Part shown: positions 1 to 10,246 of the stretch, piece after piece
Layout of the letters: every line of letters starts with the position of its first letter
How positions within the stretch are numbered: the stretch's first letter is position 1
Assembly (NCBI GenBank): GCA_002104935.1
Contig: MCGT01000012.1
Span: 496,001 to 560,000, forward strand
Reading direction: 5' to 3'
Source: Hesseltinella vesiculosa
Lineage: Eukaryota > Mucoromycota > Mucoromycetes > Mucorales > Cunninghamellaceae
DNA length: 64,000 bases
The notes under the pieces: generated by a model
Seen by the model: the letters and a program-made list of their open reading frames with translations, nothing else
Told to the model about the DNA's origin: nothing
The model's database searches: none
Position numbers and translations under genes: made by a program

Positions 1-429
1 ATCAATCAACACTGGCCTGGTTCCAAAGGAGATCAATCTACTGTGGCTACGCCCACCGCTACTGGAGCTACCTTTGTCAGCACCAACAGTGCTAGTGAAA
101 GTGATAGTCTAAGCGAAAGCCAAAGCGGAAGCCAAACCTTGTCCTTCTCTGGCACACCCACGTCTGCTGCCACCCTGCAAAGTTCGTCTGGCTCCGCCAC
201 CGTCAGCGCCAGCAAAAGTGCCTCTTCGGTCATGTCCTCGGTCAGCATGAGCCACACTTCCTTGCCTTCGCTTTCCATTCTGCCTACTTTGTCCAGTTTC
301 AGCACCCCTTCGGCCTCCTCCTCGGTTGCTTCGGCCTCGGCCACACCCATCCGCAATGGCGCCTCCAGTCTTCAATGGTCAGCTGCCGCCGTCGTTGCTG
401 GCGCCGCCATCTTTGCTTGGTTCCAATAG
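1..429 (+). CDS. C-terminal part of a Ser/Thr-rich, probably GPI-anchored cell-surface protein (5' truncated by window)
   Basis: The frame is open from the first base and stops at 427–429, so only the last ~142 residues are present. About 110 residues are a low-complexity Ser/Thr/Ala stalk (SAS, SES and SVSMS runs). The last ~25 residues are a small-residue spacer (NGASS) followed by a hydrophobic stretch ending AAIFAWFQ at the stop. A Ser/Thr stalk plus a terminal hydrophobic tail with no basic end is the usual GPI-anchor signal of fungal wall and membrane proteins, so surface location is inferred. The catalytic or binding domain lies outside the window and the family cannot be named. The 3' flank has an AATAAA-like motif near 500. 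Confidence 0.6.
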   Translation: MNQHWPGSKGDQSTVATPTATGATFVSTNSASESDSLSESQSGSQTLSFSGTPTSAATLQSSSGSATVSASKSASSVMSSVSMSHTSLPSLSILPTLSSFSTPSASSSVASASATPIRNGASSLQWSAAAVVAGAAIFAWFQ

Positions 430-811
430 TCACCTGGACCAAGCGTTCCATTTCCTATTTCTGTTTTGTTTCGAGTAGTAATGCATCGTGATATAATTTA
501 ATAAAGAAAAATATCCACTTTCCTTCTCGGTCCATTGGCAAGACACAGATTTGCAGCATGGCTATGGCACCAGACACTGTTTTTATGTGTTTGCACGAGG
601 ATCTCCTGCATTTGCTAGTGTCTCCTTTTTTATTTCATTTTTTTTAGAGTTTGCAGAAATCAAAGACTGGTTTGACATGATCCGCGATCGCCTTCTGGAC
701 ACACGACCAAGCGCAAAGAGTCTTGCTGGCTACCGCGGAATGAAAAAAAGGCGGCGGTTTTGCATTTTTTTTTTTCCAATTGCAGCTGTCTTTCACTCAT
801 TCATCATTACC

Positions 812-2983
812 ATGGCCAGTGAATCACTCAAGGTGTAAGGTTTTTATTCCCTCCCCCCTTCTTTATGCTCTTTATTAAAAGTAGATACTGATGGATCATT
901 TTCTAGACTCGTGACGGGCTCAGTGAACAGCCAGTTCCATGCCTTTTTTGAAAAGATCGAAAGCATCAACAGCAAACATGGTCCTTTTGATCTGTTGTTC
1001 TGTGTGGGCGATTTCTTCTCATCCGATGCATCTCTTCCTGATGTACAAGATCTTTTAGATGGCAAGATCAAGGGTAATCCACACCTGTGAAGTTTCTATT
1101 TGATGTCATGTTTTTTTTTTCTTTCTTAGCTCCCATTAGCACCTATTTTATCCAAGGCGCTAGCGCCTTCCCCTCAGCTGTCCAGGAGCGTATCCACAAT
1201 GAATCTGGGATGGTATGTGATGATGTTGTGTATGCTGGCAAACGCGGCATCATGAACACGGTCCATGGCCTGAAAATCGCCTACCTGTCTGGCATCTTTA
1301 ATCAAGGCAACGACGACGACTCGATCCTTGCCTACGATCAGGCCGATGTTGACAAATTGCGATCTGCCAACTTTCAACAAAACGTTCCCTATGGTGTCGA
1401 TCTTCTCTTGACAACAGAATGGCCCGAAGGGATTCAGCAAGGGAGCGCCAATACCCCTTCGTCCTCCTTACAAACCGTCTCGCGTCCTATTGCTCAGCTC
1501 GCCCTCGGCCTGAAACCGCGTTATCACTTTGCCGACTCTGAACATGTCTTTTACGAACGAGAGCCCTACACCACTGTGATGGGCTTTGGTGGTGCCAACG
1601 AGCGACCTGCGAATCATGTCACCCGCTTCCTTGGACTGGGCGATGCCTTGAACAAGAACAAGCAGAGGGTAGGCAAGAGGGATGGCCGAAAATGACGAGA
1701 GTTCTTACCCTGGTTTTATTTTTATTTCAAAAAAGTGGTTTTATGCGTACAACCTGGTGCCCATGTCTAAAGCCACGCCTGATATCCTTTCTACACAACC
1801 GACATCAACAACAGACTGTCCCTTTTGGGAATTGACGCAGGCCAACAGTGGCAAGCGCGACCACCCGGACAATGGCACCTATTTTTGGGGTGATAACCAA
1901 CCTCGAAAACGTCAAGGTATTCTCTTGTCAGTCCTCCTTTTTGTAGTCTTTGCCTCATCTGTTTTTTTAGGGCCACCTGAAGGATATGTCTGCAAGATAT
2001 GTAACGAGCCTGGTCACTTTATCAAGGATTGCCCACAAAAATCCGTGCCTCGAAATGACTATATCTGCCGCGTGTGCAATCAACCAGGCCATTTTGTTCA
2101 AGACTGCCCTAACAAGGGTGCTGCTCCGGATCGTACGCACGCACTTTCCAAAAATGTCAGATGGTTAGGTTGACTCTTTCTTTTTTTTTGTAGTCCGTTC
2201 CTGCTGGTTCTGCTTGTCCAATCCTGATATTGAAAAACATCTGATCGGTTCGATTGGTGAGAATGTCTATTTGACACTGGCCAAGGGTCCTTTGGTGGCA
2301 CCTTCGACATGTCCTGTGTCTGGAGGTGGCCATGTCCTGCTGATCGCCATCAACCACTACCCTGATTTTGGCCGCGCTCCCGATGACATCAAACAGGAAG
2401 TGGAAACCGAGCTCAAACAGTACAAGGATGGTTTGCGACAATATTTTGATAGCTTTGGCTACGAAATGGTCACCTATCAAATCGCCCGTGAACCACACCG
2501 TGGCATGGCCCACGCTCACATGCAAATTCTTGCTGTACCAAAGAACCTGTCGGATCACATCGAACAAGTCGCTCAACAAGAAGCCAAAATGGCCGGCTTC
2601 AACCTGGCCACTCATCGATCAGATGAGGTAAAATAGAAGGAACGGCGCGGAAAAGGCAAGGATGGTTTCTCACTATTTTTAAATGTGTATAGGACCACGA
2701 TTATTTTGAAATGGAACTGCCCAATGGGAAGCGATTGATTCATGCCTTATCACCAAAGGAAAGGTTCAATTTACAGTTTGGAAGGTAAGGTTGCTAGGCT
2801 TCTGTTGTTGTCAAAGATGACTCACTTTTTTTTTTTTCTTTTTGTAGACTGGTTTTGGCCAATGCCTTGGACACGCCTGACCGTATGGACTGGAAGGCCT
2901 GTGCCCAAGGGATGGAGGAAGAAAAACAAGCATGCAAGGAATTCAAGGCCGCGTTTAAGAAATTTGATTTCAGCTTGGATTAG
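812..2983 (+). CDS. CWF19-like protein 1 (Drn1/CWF19L1), spliceosome/lariat-turnover factor with two CCHC knuckles
   Basis: Eight exons join into about 590 aa. The N-terminal part (LVTGSVNSQFHAFFEKI, LLFCVGDFF) is the metallophosphatase-like domain of the CWF19L1/Drn1 family. The C-terminal half has the CwfJ_C_1 signature (CWFCLSNPDIEKHL, a histidine-rich HRGMAHAHMQI HIT-like motif) and CwfJ_C_2 (YFEMELPNGKRLIH to the stop). Between them are two CX2CX4HX4C knuckles (CKICNEPGHFIKDC and CRVCNQPGHFVQDC). Drn1 works with the debranching enzyme on intron lariats and associates with late spliceosomes; that role is taken from the family. First exon 812–834, intron 835–906, second exon 907–1073, third from 1130. 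The junctions near 1669/1735 and 2168/2194 are the least certain. The neighbouring HAD gene follows in tandem. Confidence 0.88.
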
Positions 2984-3195
2984 CGTCGTTTCATTTTTTT
3001 CTTTCTTTCGCACCCTTGGACTGACTTGACTCTGTTCATCTGACCGACCCATGCAATAAAGTAGAAGAACGTTGCAATCGCCGGGGTTCAAATGGAGACA
3101 AGCATGGGTTCCCCTTATTAATTCAGCTTTTTATTTTATTTTCATTCTTTCTTTCTTTGCCTTTTTTTTTTTTCACAGAACAATCACACAGAAAA

Positions 3196-4635
3196 ATGGC
3201 AGAAGACAGCACGAACGCCAACGTCAGCAAGGCTGAAGCCAAGAGCATTGCCAACGAATTCCACAACCGCACACAGCAGAGCGCTGTTCCTCCAAAGAGC
3301 TCTCACCATCACCACGTCAACGATATTGGTGAGCCTCCTGCCAATGCTTCCTCCTCTACGATGCGCGACTGGGCCTTGCTCAATGACCCTGTCATTCACT
3401 CCGAACGCCTGGAAAACATTCGCTCCAAAAAAGGGTATGTCATTGATATGGACGGCGTCATTTATCACGTAAGTCTACAGTTTTTCATTTTGTTGTGCTG
3501 ACCAGTCAACTCGGCTATTAGGGTGGCACGCTCTTGCCTGGCGCCATTGAATTGGTAGAATTCCTGCAAAGAAACAACAAGAAATTCTTGTTTCTGACAA
3601 ACAACTCCGCCCCCACGCCTCGTGAACTGCAGCTCAAGCTGGAACGCCTAGGTATCAACGTGGGAGAGGAACACTTTTTCACCTCTGGTCAAGCGACTGC
3701 CTATTTTCTCAAGTCACAAGCACCCGACGTAAGCCCAAGGAGGTTACACACGATTCATGCAAGTAAAATACTGACCTCTCCTTTATATCTGTATAGGGTG
3801 GCACTGTTTATGTCATTGGTGAACCTGGTTTGGCTTACTCGCTTTATGATATGGGTTTCTTTATGAATGACCATGTAGGTGGAAAAAAGAAAGTGGGTTT
3901 GCTGGCTGACCTTTGCGATGGGTTTTAGAATCCCGATTATGTTGTTCTTGGTGAAAGCAATACGTACAATTTTGAAAAGCTTACCAAGGCCGTCCAATTG
4001 GTACAAAAAGGAGCCAAACTTATTGCTACACACTTGGATACTGAAAATCTGGATTCGGCTGGCATGAAGATTCCTGCCACGGGCGCCTTCACCGCCAGGT
4101 AAAGCAAGGAAAAAGAAGCTTCAAAACCCCTGCACGATCTAGTCTCTTATCTTTTTTTTTGTATCTCAACTAGTGTGGAACTTGTCACCAACACCAAAGC
4201 TTTCTATTGTGGCAAACCTTCAGCATTGATCATGCGCTATGCTCAGCGTGTGCTTGGACTGAGTCGGTTGGAAACCTGTATTATTGGTGACCGTATGGAT
4301 ACCGAGTAAATGCCAGGAAAAAAAAATCCAGTTTGGCAAGTCATCTCATTTTTCTCTTTTGCTAGCATTGTTGCTGGTATCTCCTCTGAAATTGACCCTG
4401 TCCTCGTATTGTCGGGTGTCACAAGCATGGATATGCTTCAACAGTATGCTTATCGCCCTTATCTGATTCTTGGTGGGGTTTATGAAATCCCTGACGACGA
4501 TGACCGCCACTTGGTCAGCCAGAGCGACATGGAAGAAGCTGCTCGAAGGGTAAAAGCCAATGTCTCTCCACTAAAGGACGACACGTGTTCACCCTCGCTT
4601 CATTCCTCTTTTATTCTTAGGCGTCCTTCCTATAA
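3196..4635 (+). CDS. HAD-superfamily IIA phosphatase (PHO13 / 4-nitrophenylphosphatase / phosphoglycolate phosphatase type)
   Basis: The product has all HAD motifs: nucleophile motif VIDMDGVIYH, motif II LFLTNNSAPTPRE, a Lys motif in CGKPSALIM and the acidic motif IIGDRMDTD followed by IVAG. Family members dephosphorylate small metabolites such as 2-phosphoglycolate or 4-phosphoerythronate, acting as cytosolic metabolite-repair enzymes. An extra ~75-residue N-terminus includes a His run (SSHHHH). The start at 3196 follows a T-tract, a common local arrangement. Exon 1 ends at 3468 and exon 2 begins at 3522, with further introns near 3730, 3875, 4100 and 4307. The 3' end is ambiguous. Splicing a typical intron at about 4550–4620 gives a stop at 4633–4635; retaining it gives a stop at 4676–4678. 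Confidence 0.85.
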
Positions 4636-4940
4636 GTTTGAAACCATCGGAGTGGGCCATCACAAGCCATTAGCATAGCATCTCGGCATTCCCGCTTTGA
4701 AACTTGAAATAAAAAGGACAAACGCGCAATATTTTGTACCCGCACAAAATCAGGGAGTTGAGGGTATTTAGAGATAGAAGTGTTCAATTAGTGTATAAAA
4801 CATTGATTTTATTCAGTGAGGAGGCCTGCTAATTTAGTTTGCTCGCATTTCAGGAAAAATAAATCATGTAGGGAGACCAGCCACCCCTCTTTTCTTCCCT
4901 CTTTCCCGTTTTTTTTTTTTTTAACCTTTTTGTGTAGATC

Positions 4941-5540
4941 ATGGCATTCTCCAAAGGTTGGTCCTTGTGGCCAACAGCAATCCCGAGTCTCATTCCACCA
5001 GAACAAATCACAAATGCGTCTCCAACCATTCAAATGCTACCGATGAAAATGACAGACGACGAAATGAAAGAATACCTGCACCAACTCACCTTGAGTATCA
5101 TGGACCAGAGCCGACGACAGGAACGTCACGACAATGCCATCGATGAAGTGATCAACAGCAGAAGCTTTATCAAAAGCGGTCCTTTACGTCGTCCATTATT
5201 TAATCACTCAAAGACACCCCCACCATCGCCTGACGCCGATGAATCTCAAACCTCATCCATTTTTACTATCCCACGAACACCTACCATCGACATCTTTGGG
5301 CCCCAGCCAATCATCAACAATGGCGCACTTCTTACCGTTGATCTCGACAAACATCTTCTTACTGCTGGCCGCCGCCCATATGCACTCAGCAACCCGCCCC
5401 TCCCTTCCGAACCAATGTCACCACAAACGTCTGTCAATGAACCCATGGATCAAGACTTCCCCGACGATCAGCAGGTACATGCCATCGAGGATCAGGAAAA
5501 AAAAAAATAAAAAAAATGAGTGCAGTAGCATACTAACATG

Positions 5541-5573
<33 letters not shown>

Positions 5574-7037
5574 AGCCCATGCTGGCTACCCAACCTTCTA
5601 GTTTGGAATCGGCATCCCAGTGGACCTTTGACAAACTCCCATCCAGCGTGGTACCTGTGTATTTGACCGAGACACAATACCAGTCCATCAGAAATCGCAA
5701 ACCCCTTCCTCCAGCACCGTCAGAACGTGTCCTTCGGGCCCACTTTGACTTTGTGCTCGATGAACTGAATCACCCCGAAGTCAATATTGTGCACGACGAT
5801 ACAACCATTCCCCACTTTGAAGATTCTGGGAAGTCTTTGTTCCTCCACAAACTTCTCCAGCGGATCAAGCTGGATACCAACATAGCCAAAGTGAGTGAAA
5901 TTGCGACTCTGACTGCATCGAATCACTCATTTCTTCTTCTTCTTAGCCCTTTGATATTGTCCTTACGTGCAACGGCTTCAACACCGAAGACGTCTATTTC
6001 AAATTGATATCGACCGGGTTCCTTTGCCGACGACTGAACGAAGTGCTGCCGGAATTCCTCGACGATCAATATGGCGTGATCATGCGCGTGGGTGAAGGCC
6101 GCAAGGTAAAAACAAACCCTCATAAACGTATTGCCATTCATGCCATTTTCTTTTTCTATCCTAGAGCGATTTGAAAAGTCAGGCGCACTTGTACATTGCT
6201 CTCGATACCCGTGCCCCCATCAACGTTGTCAATTATAGAAATGCGGCGGATCCCAGCAAACCTCTGCCCGCGATCCAGTTATTGACTCTTGGCACAATGG
6301 AACAGCGCCTGGATGATTACTTTCGAGAGTTTGGTCAGAGCAAGAATACCGCAGCACTCAGCCAAAGCCCTTGGAAGTTGCCTGAATACCAAGCCTGCGG
6401 CGCTATCCTCGGCGACAATCCCCAGCCTCTTCCAGATCAGCAGAATCTCTACGATCCAATCCTCGAGTCAGTGATGGATTGGGTGTCCAATGGAATGCAA
6501 AACAAATACCGCCACCCCACCAGCGACCTTTCGTCCCTTGTGCTCAATGGCCAGCCACCATCCACGTCTCATCCCCGACCTTTTCGATCTGGCTTGCATT
6601 CAGCCATCGCCCATCCTCTATTTCATGGTGATTCTCAATCCGACACAGATTCAATCATCGATATCATCGACATCGACTCTGATAACGATACCATTATCAG
6701 CGACCCTACCGTTTTGAGGCAGCGTATAGCCAGCGTAAGCTTCACAAAACACCATCGGCTCTTTTTAACAACATTTTTCTAGCTCTTCTCCGGATGCTCT
6801 CATGGAAAACCAGCAACACCATCATCGATTTCTGCGTGTTTGCCGAGTATGTGACCCTCTTCCCTTTCATTTAGTCACTCACCTACTTTTTCATTCTCTT
6901 TAGTCCCAGCCATCGATAGGAAAGAGGTCAAGAAGCTGTTGGAAACATCAAAAGAAAAGTTTGACCGTGATCTACGCAAACTCCAGGAAAGCTATCTCTC
7001 AGAAACCTTGACGACTCTCCACAGCTACGCTCAATAA
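4941..7037 (+). CDS. Hypothetical fungal protein with disordered N-terminus and C-terminal helix
   Basis: Not recognised. The start at 4941 lies just after a T-tract and opens MAFSKGWSLWP. Exons run about 4941–5475, 5576–5890, 5946–6104, 6165–6734, 6782–6856 and 6903–7037. Residues ~1–180 are Pro/Ser-rich. A more ordered core follows (VLTCNGFNTEDVYFKL, RLNEVLPEFLDDQYGVIM, HLYIALDTRAPINVV). Then comes an acidic Asp/Ile run (IIDIIDIDSDND) and a final charged helix (KKLLETSKEKFDRDL). Joining the last three exons keeps one frame to the TAA at 7035–7037, which supports the model. No enzyme motif, signal peptide or membrane segment is visible. Confidence 0.65.
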
Positions 7038-7309
7038 AATCATTCCTAATCATGAACATCCTGCGATCCCTCAAAAATTTGCACCCAGCGGCTCGTCGCC
7101 CGGTTCGTGTCGCAGAGCCAGAGCGGCATTGCATGAATGCCAGCCGGCTCAAAATATACTAGCCGATAGCCAGTAATTTGTTTGTTCTCCATGGTCTGAG
7201 AGGTTTCGTTGATGGGAGAAACATGAAAAAATCTCATTACACAGGCCAAGTACTGGAGCTATACATGCCGTGTGCGAGCCAAACACCCTCGATTTTTTTT
7301 TTTTTTTTT

Positions 7310-7470
7310 GTAAAAGAATGAAAAAACATAATGCTGTCAAGCACTTTTAAGTAATTAGATCATTGTGAAATTTTGAATGCATGCAGTATTTCATGATGAC
7401 GACAGTTCTTGAAAGAAAATCTAGGGCGATTGGTGAAAGCTGCTCAACCAAATTACCTAGTGACAACACT
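7310..7470 (+). repeat. Dispersed repeat, copy A (short, diverged)
   Basis: This segment resembles five others in the window. It begins with an A-run and the motif ATGCTGTCAAGCACTTTTAAG, continues through TTTTGAATGCATG, and reaches GATTGGTGAAAGCTGCTCAACC. That is the same order of landmarks as copies at 24590, 28480, 37430, 38335 and 44485. It covers only the 5' half of the longest copies and lies between two convergently unrelated genes, not inside either. Confidence 0.55.
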
Positions 7471-7942
7471 AACCCCAAGCAAAAACGATCCCTTTGGGAC
7501 TCGGGCGAGGTCATGAAAATTCATTCAGACGCAGCTGTATTCGAAGCGGCTCAATATTTGTACACAGACAAAGCTTGGTGACTGTAGGATGAGCAGACCT
7601 CCAGGGCTGTTTGAGGTGGTACAACAAGAGCATCGTGTTGTGCAGGGCCGCCGACGAGCAAGCTCCGCAGCAGAGCCTGGCTATTTTTCCGGCTCCTGGC
7701 AAAAGACTGAAGTCTCGAGAGGATAATCTTGCTCAATATCTCGTCCTTCGTAACTTATTAAAACAGCAAAAAGCTGCTATTGGATTGGTAAGCTGGCAAG
7801 CAGCCGATTGCAAATGATGTGGTCACGGGACAGCGGCATTGAAAAGAAAAAAGGTGCGCAAGGAAATCCGCATTTCTTTTTTTCGCCTACTCTTTTCAGC
7901 TGCTCTATCGTTTACCATTTGGGATTGACACAATTACAAAGA

Positions 7943-9962
7943 ATGCAATGCCACTATTGTCGATGTTATAATCGAAAATTCTACTGCAAGTCTTGCTTAA
8001 CAGAAAAGTAAGTTGATCCATTGACAATCAAAAAAAAAAAAAAAAAAAAGAAAAGAGCAATTGGAACTTGCCGATGCATCCTGATTTGCAACGTGGCTCA
8101 CTTGCATATTTTTACATTGGGGTTCAGATTACTGGATCATAGCAAGGAAGTGGCAAGGACCAGAAAAGAAAGGGACCATGCCATTCACCAAGCACAGATA
8201 CATTTAGAAGCAACAGAGGCCTCCCATCGTCTCTTGGTCGAAAAAACCAAACGGACAATGCATCTTGATCAACTTGCTAACGCCCAGCACCAAACCACCA
8301 AGGATACAGCTCAATGTAAGCTAACGGCAAACAGAAGTGAGATAATAGCCCTAAATCATGCTCATGTCCCTTTTTTTTTTCATTCACGAAAAAAGTAAGA
8401 ATGGACATTGACCAGCTCAAGCAAAACTTGGCAGAACGAAGGCAACGATTGCATCAAAGCAAACAGGTGCAAGCACAAGCCTGCAGCGAGCTGGAGGACG
8501 TGGATGACATCCGGCTCAAGGCCTGGCAACGCACGCACAAGCTGACGACCCGGACTCGGCAGATCCTTGTACGCGAAGTAGCCTCGCTCTTCAATGTCAA
8601 GGCTGGTGTCGTGGAAGAAAATACCGACGATGACCTCCACAGTTGTTCGCCACCACCGCTGTCATCACACCCTCCTTTACAACCTGCACCAAGCGACTCC
8701 ACCACCTTGGCAACGTCTGATACGATTGACCCTGTAGAAAACATGCCATTCTCTCGCTCAACTACCCTGACGCAACAGGTTCGACGCCCGGTCGTCGAGG
8801 ATCTCTACATTTGCGGCGTCAGCTTGCCCACTCGACTGATTGACATCTCAAGTATGCATTTCACAGCACTAAAAAAAATAAAAGCGGTCATGCTCACCTT
8901 TATTTTTCTTTTCTGCATAATTAGTATACCCCAAAGAAGAACTGAACTCAACCATTGGTTACATTTGCCAAATGATGGAGCTGATCATTCAATACCTAGG
9001 CATCAAGCTGCCGTTCACCCTTTTTCGAAAAGACACACACCAATACATACGATCCCCCCCTCATTCGAAATTTTACCCAAACCAAAGGTATGGACAGGGC
9101 AGGTGACAAACAAACAACTGAAGCCTTATTATTTTATCCGCTTAGCAAAATGCCGCTGTTTATGGATGATGATCACAACTTCCGACGGTTTCTAACAGCA
9201 ATAGCCATGCTGAATTACGATGTTGCTTATCTATGTCACACCCAAGGCATAGATATCCCCCTCAGCCAAGTTGCCAACACTCTCCAGAACCTGATGACCT
9301 GCTGTCAAGCACCAAATCTTGGCATGTAAGTTGGCGAAGCAGAAATCGTGAAAACGTGGGCCAAATTGCTCATTTTTTATTATTATTAATGTAGCCGCTC
9401 CCACGCCACGATTTACCAAGGATTGATGGAGATGCAGTATTCTGTGGATTTTCAGCAAGTGCTTCGCCAAACTGGGCTCAGGCAAGCACATGAGATCGAA
9501 ACTCTTATATGTTGTACTCATTTTTTATGACACAATAGGTACCGATGTGGGGCGCCAACGATGACACAAGATCTCGATGACAAATATTTCAAGGTTCGGC
9601 ACTCAGCGTTTCTTGGCGATCAATACCAAGGCGACGAGGAGGATGACGAAGAGGACGACGAGGATGTGGATACGACGAAAGAAAAATGCGATGAATCTTC
9701 GTTCCACACTGCCGACCCAAATGACCGCGACAGCCAGCAGGACATTGAACAGAAGTCCACGGACAGTAGCGGTCAAGAAAATTGGAACCTCGTGGATGTG
9801 ATGCCTGCTTTTGCAACAGCAAGGTCTGGTCCGAGCGAAAGTATCTTGCAATTAGGCGCCACCCTTATGCCAGGTGTCATGGGCATGATGGAATCGTTCG
9901 GTCGCAGCCATCACAACTCCAGTATACACAAGCAGGACTCGCCGCGTTCAAGGCGACAATAA
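7943..9962 (+). CDS. ATG14: Autophagy-related protein 14 (ATG14/UVRAG family), PI3-kinase complex I subunit
   Basis: The product opens with the Atg14-type cysteine pairs (MQCHYC, then FYCKSCL). A long coiled coil follows (DHSKEVARTRKERDHA, MDIDQLKQNLAERRQRL). The C-terminal fold ends near a WNLVDVMPAF segment typical of the family. Atg14 brings the Vps34–Vps15–Atg6 lipid kinase to autophagosome formation sites; that role is family knowledge. Exons: 7943–8007, 8128–8315, 8396–8850 or so, then four more. The joins give DISIYPKEEL and SKMPLFMDDDHNF in frame. One join near 9480–9540 needs a GC–AG intron. The start at 7943 is inferred from the Cys pair. An open stretch with a good GTAAGC donor at about 7614–7790 could be an upstream exon or leader. 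Confidence 0.8.
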
Positions 9963-10246
9963 AATAATAAATGACCTTATTCTAATTTAGGAGTTCGCAT
10001 GATAGGAAAAGTTCGCACAATCTGCAAGCCGTGAAGTGTTCCTACAGCACGCATGTGCATGAAAGAGCTGACCGAACGCAATGATGGCAGCACCGCTGAC
10101 TTTCAAAAAAACATCTTTGTCAAAAGGATTGATTTCCCTAAATGGGTGGTTTTTTTTTTTTTTTTTTTCTCTCCCCATTTTCCCATTCCTTGAATTGCTT
10201 CTTCTTTTTTTACCCCAATACCAACAACCATCACAAAAACGCAAGC

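Noticed and set aside
7588..7817. Upstream exon for ATG14 or a separate small gene
   Set aside because: There is an open stretch with a GTAAGC donor, but no join keeps frame with the Cys-pair exon, so it was mentioned only as a possibility in the ATG14 entry.
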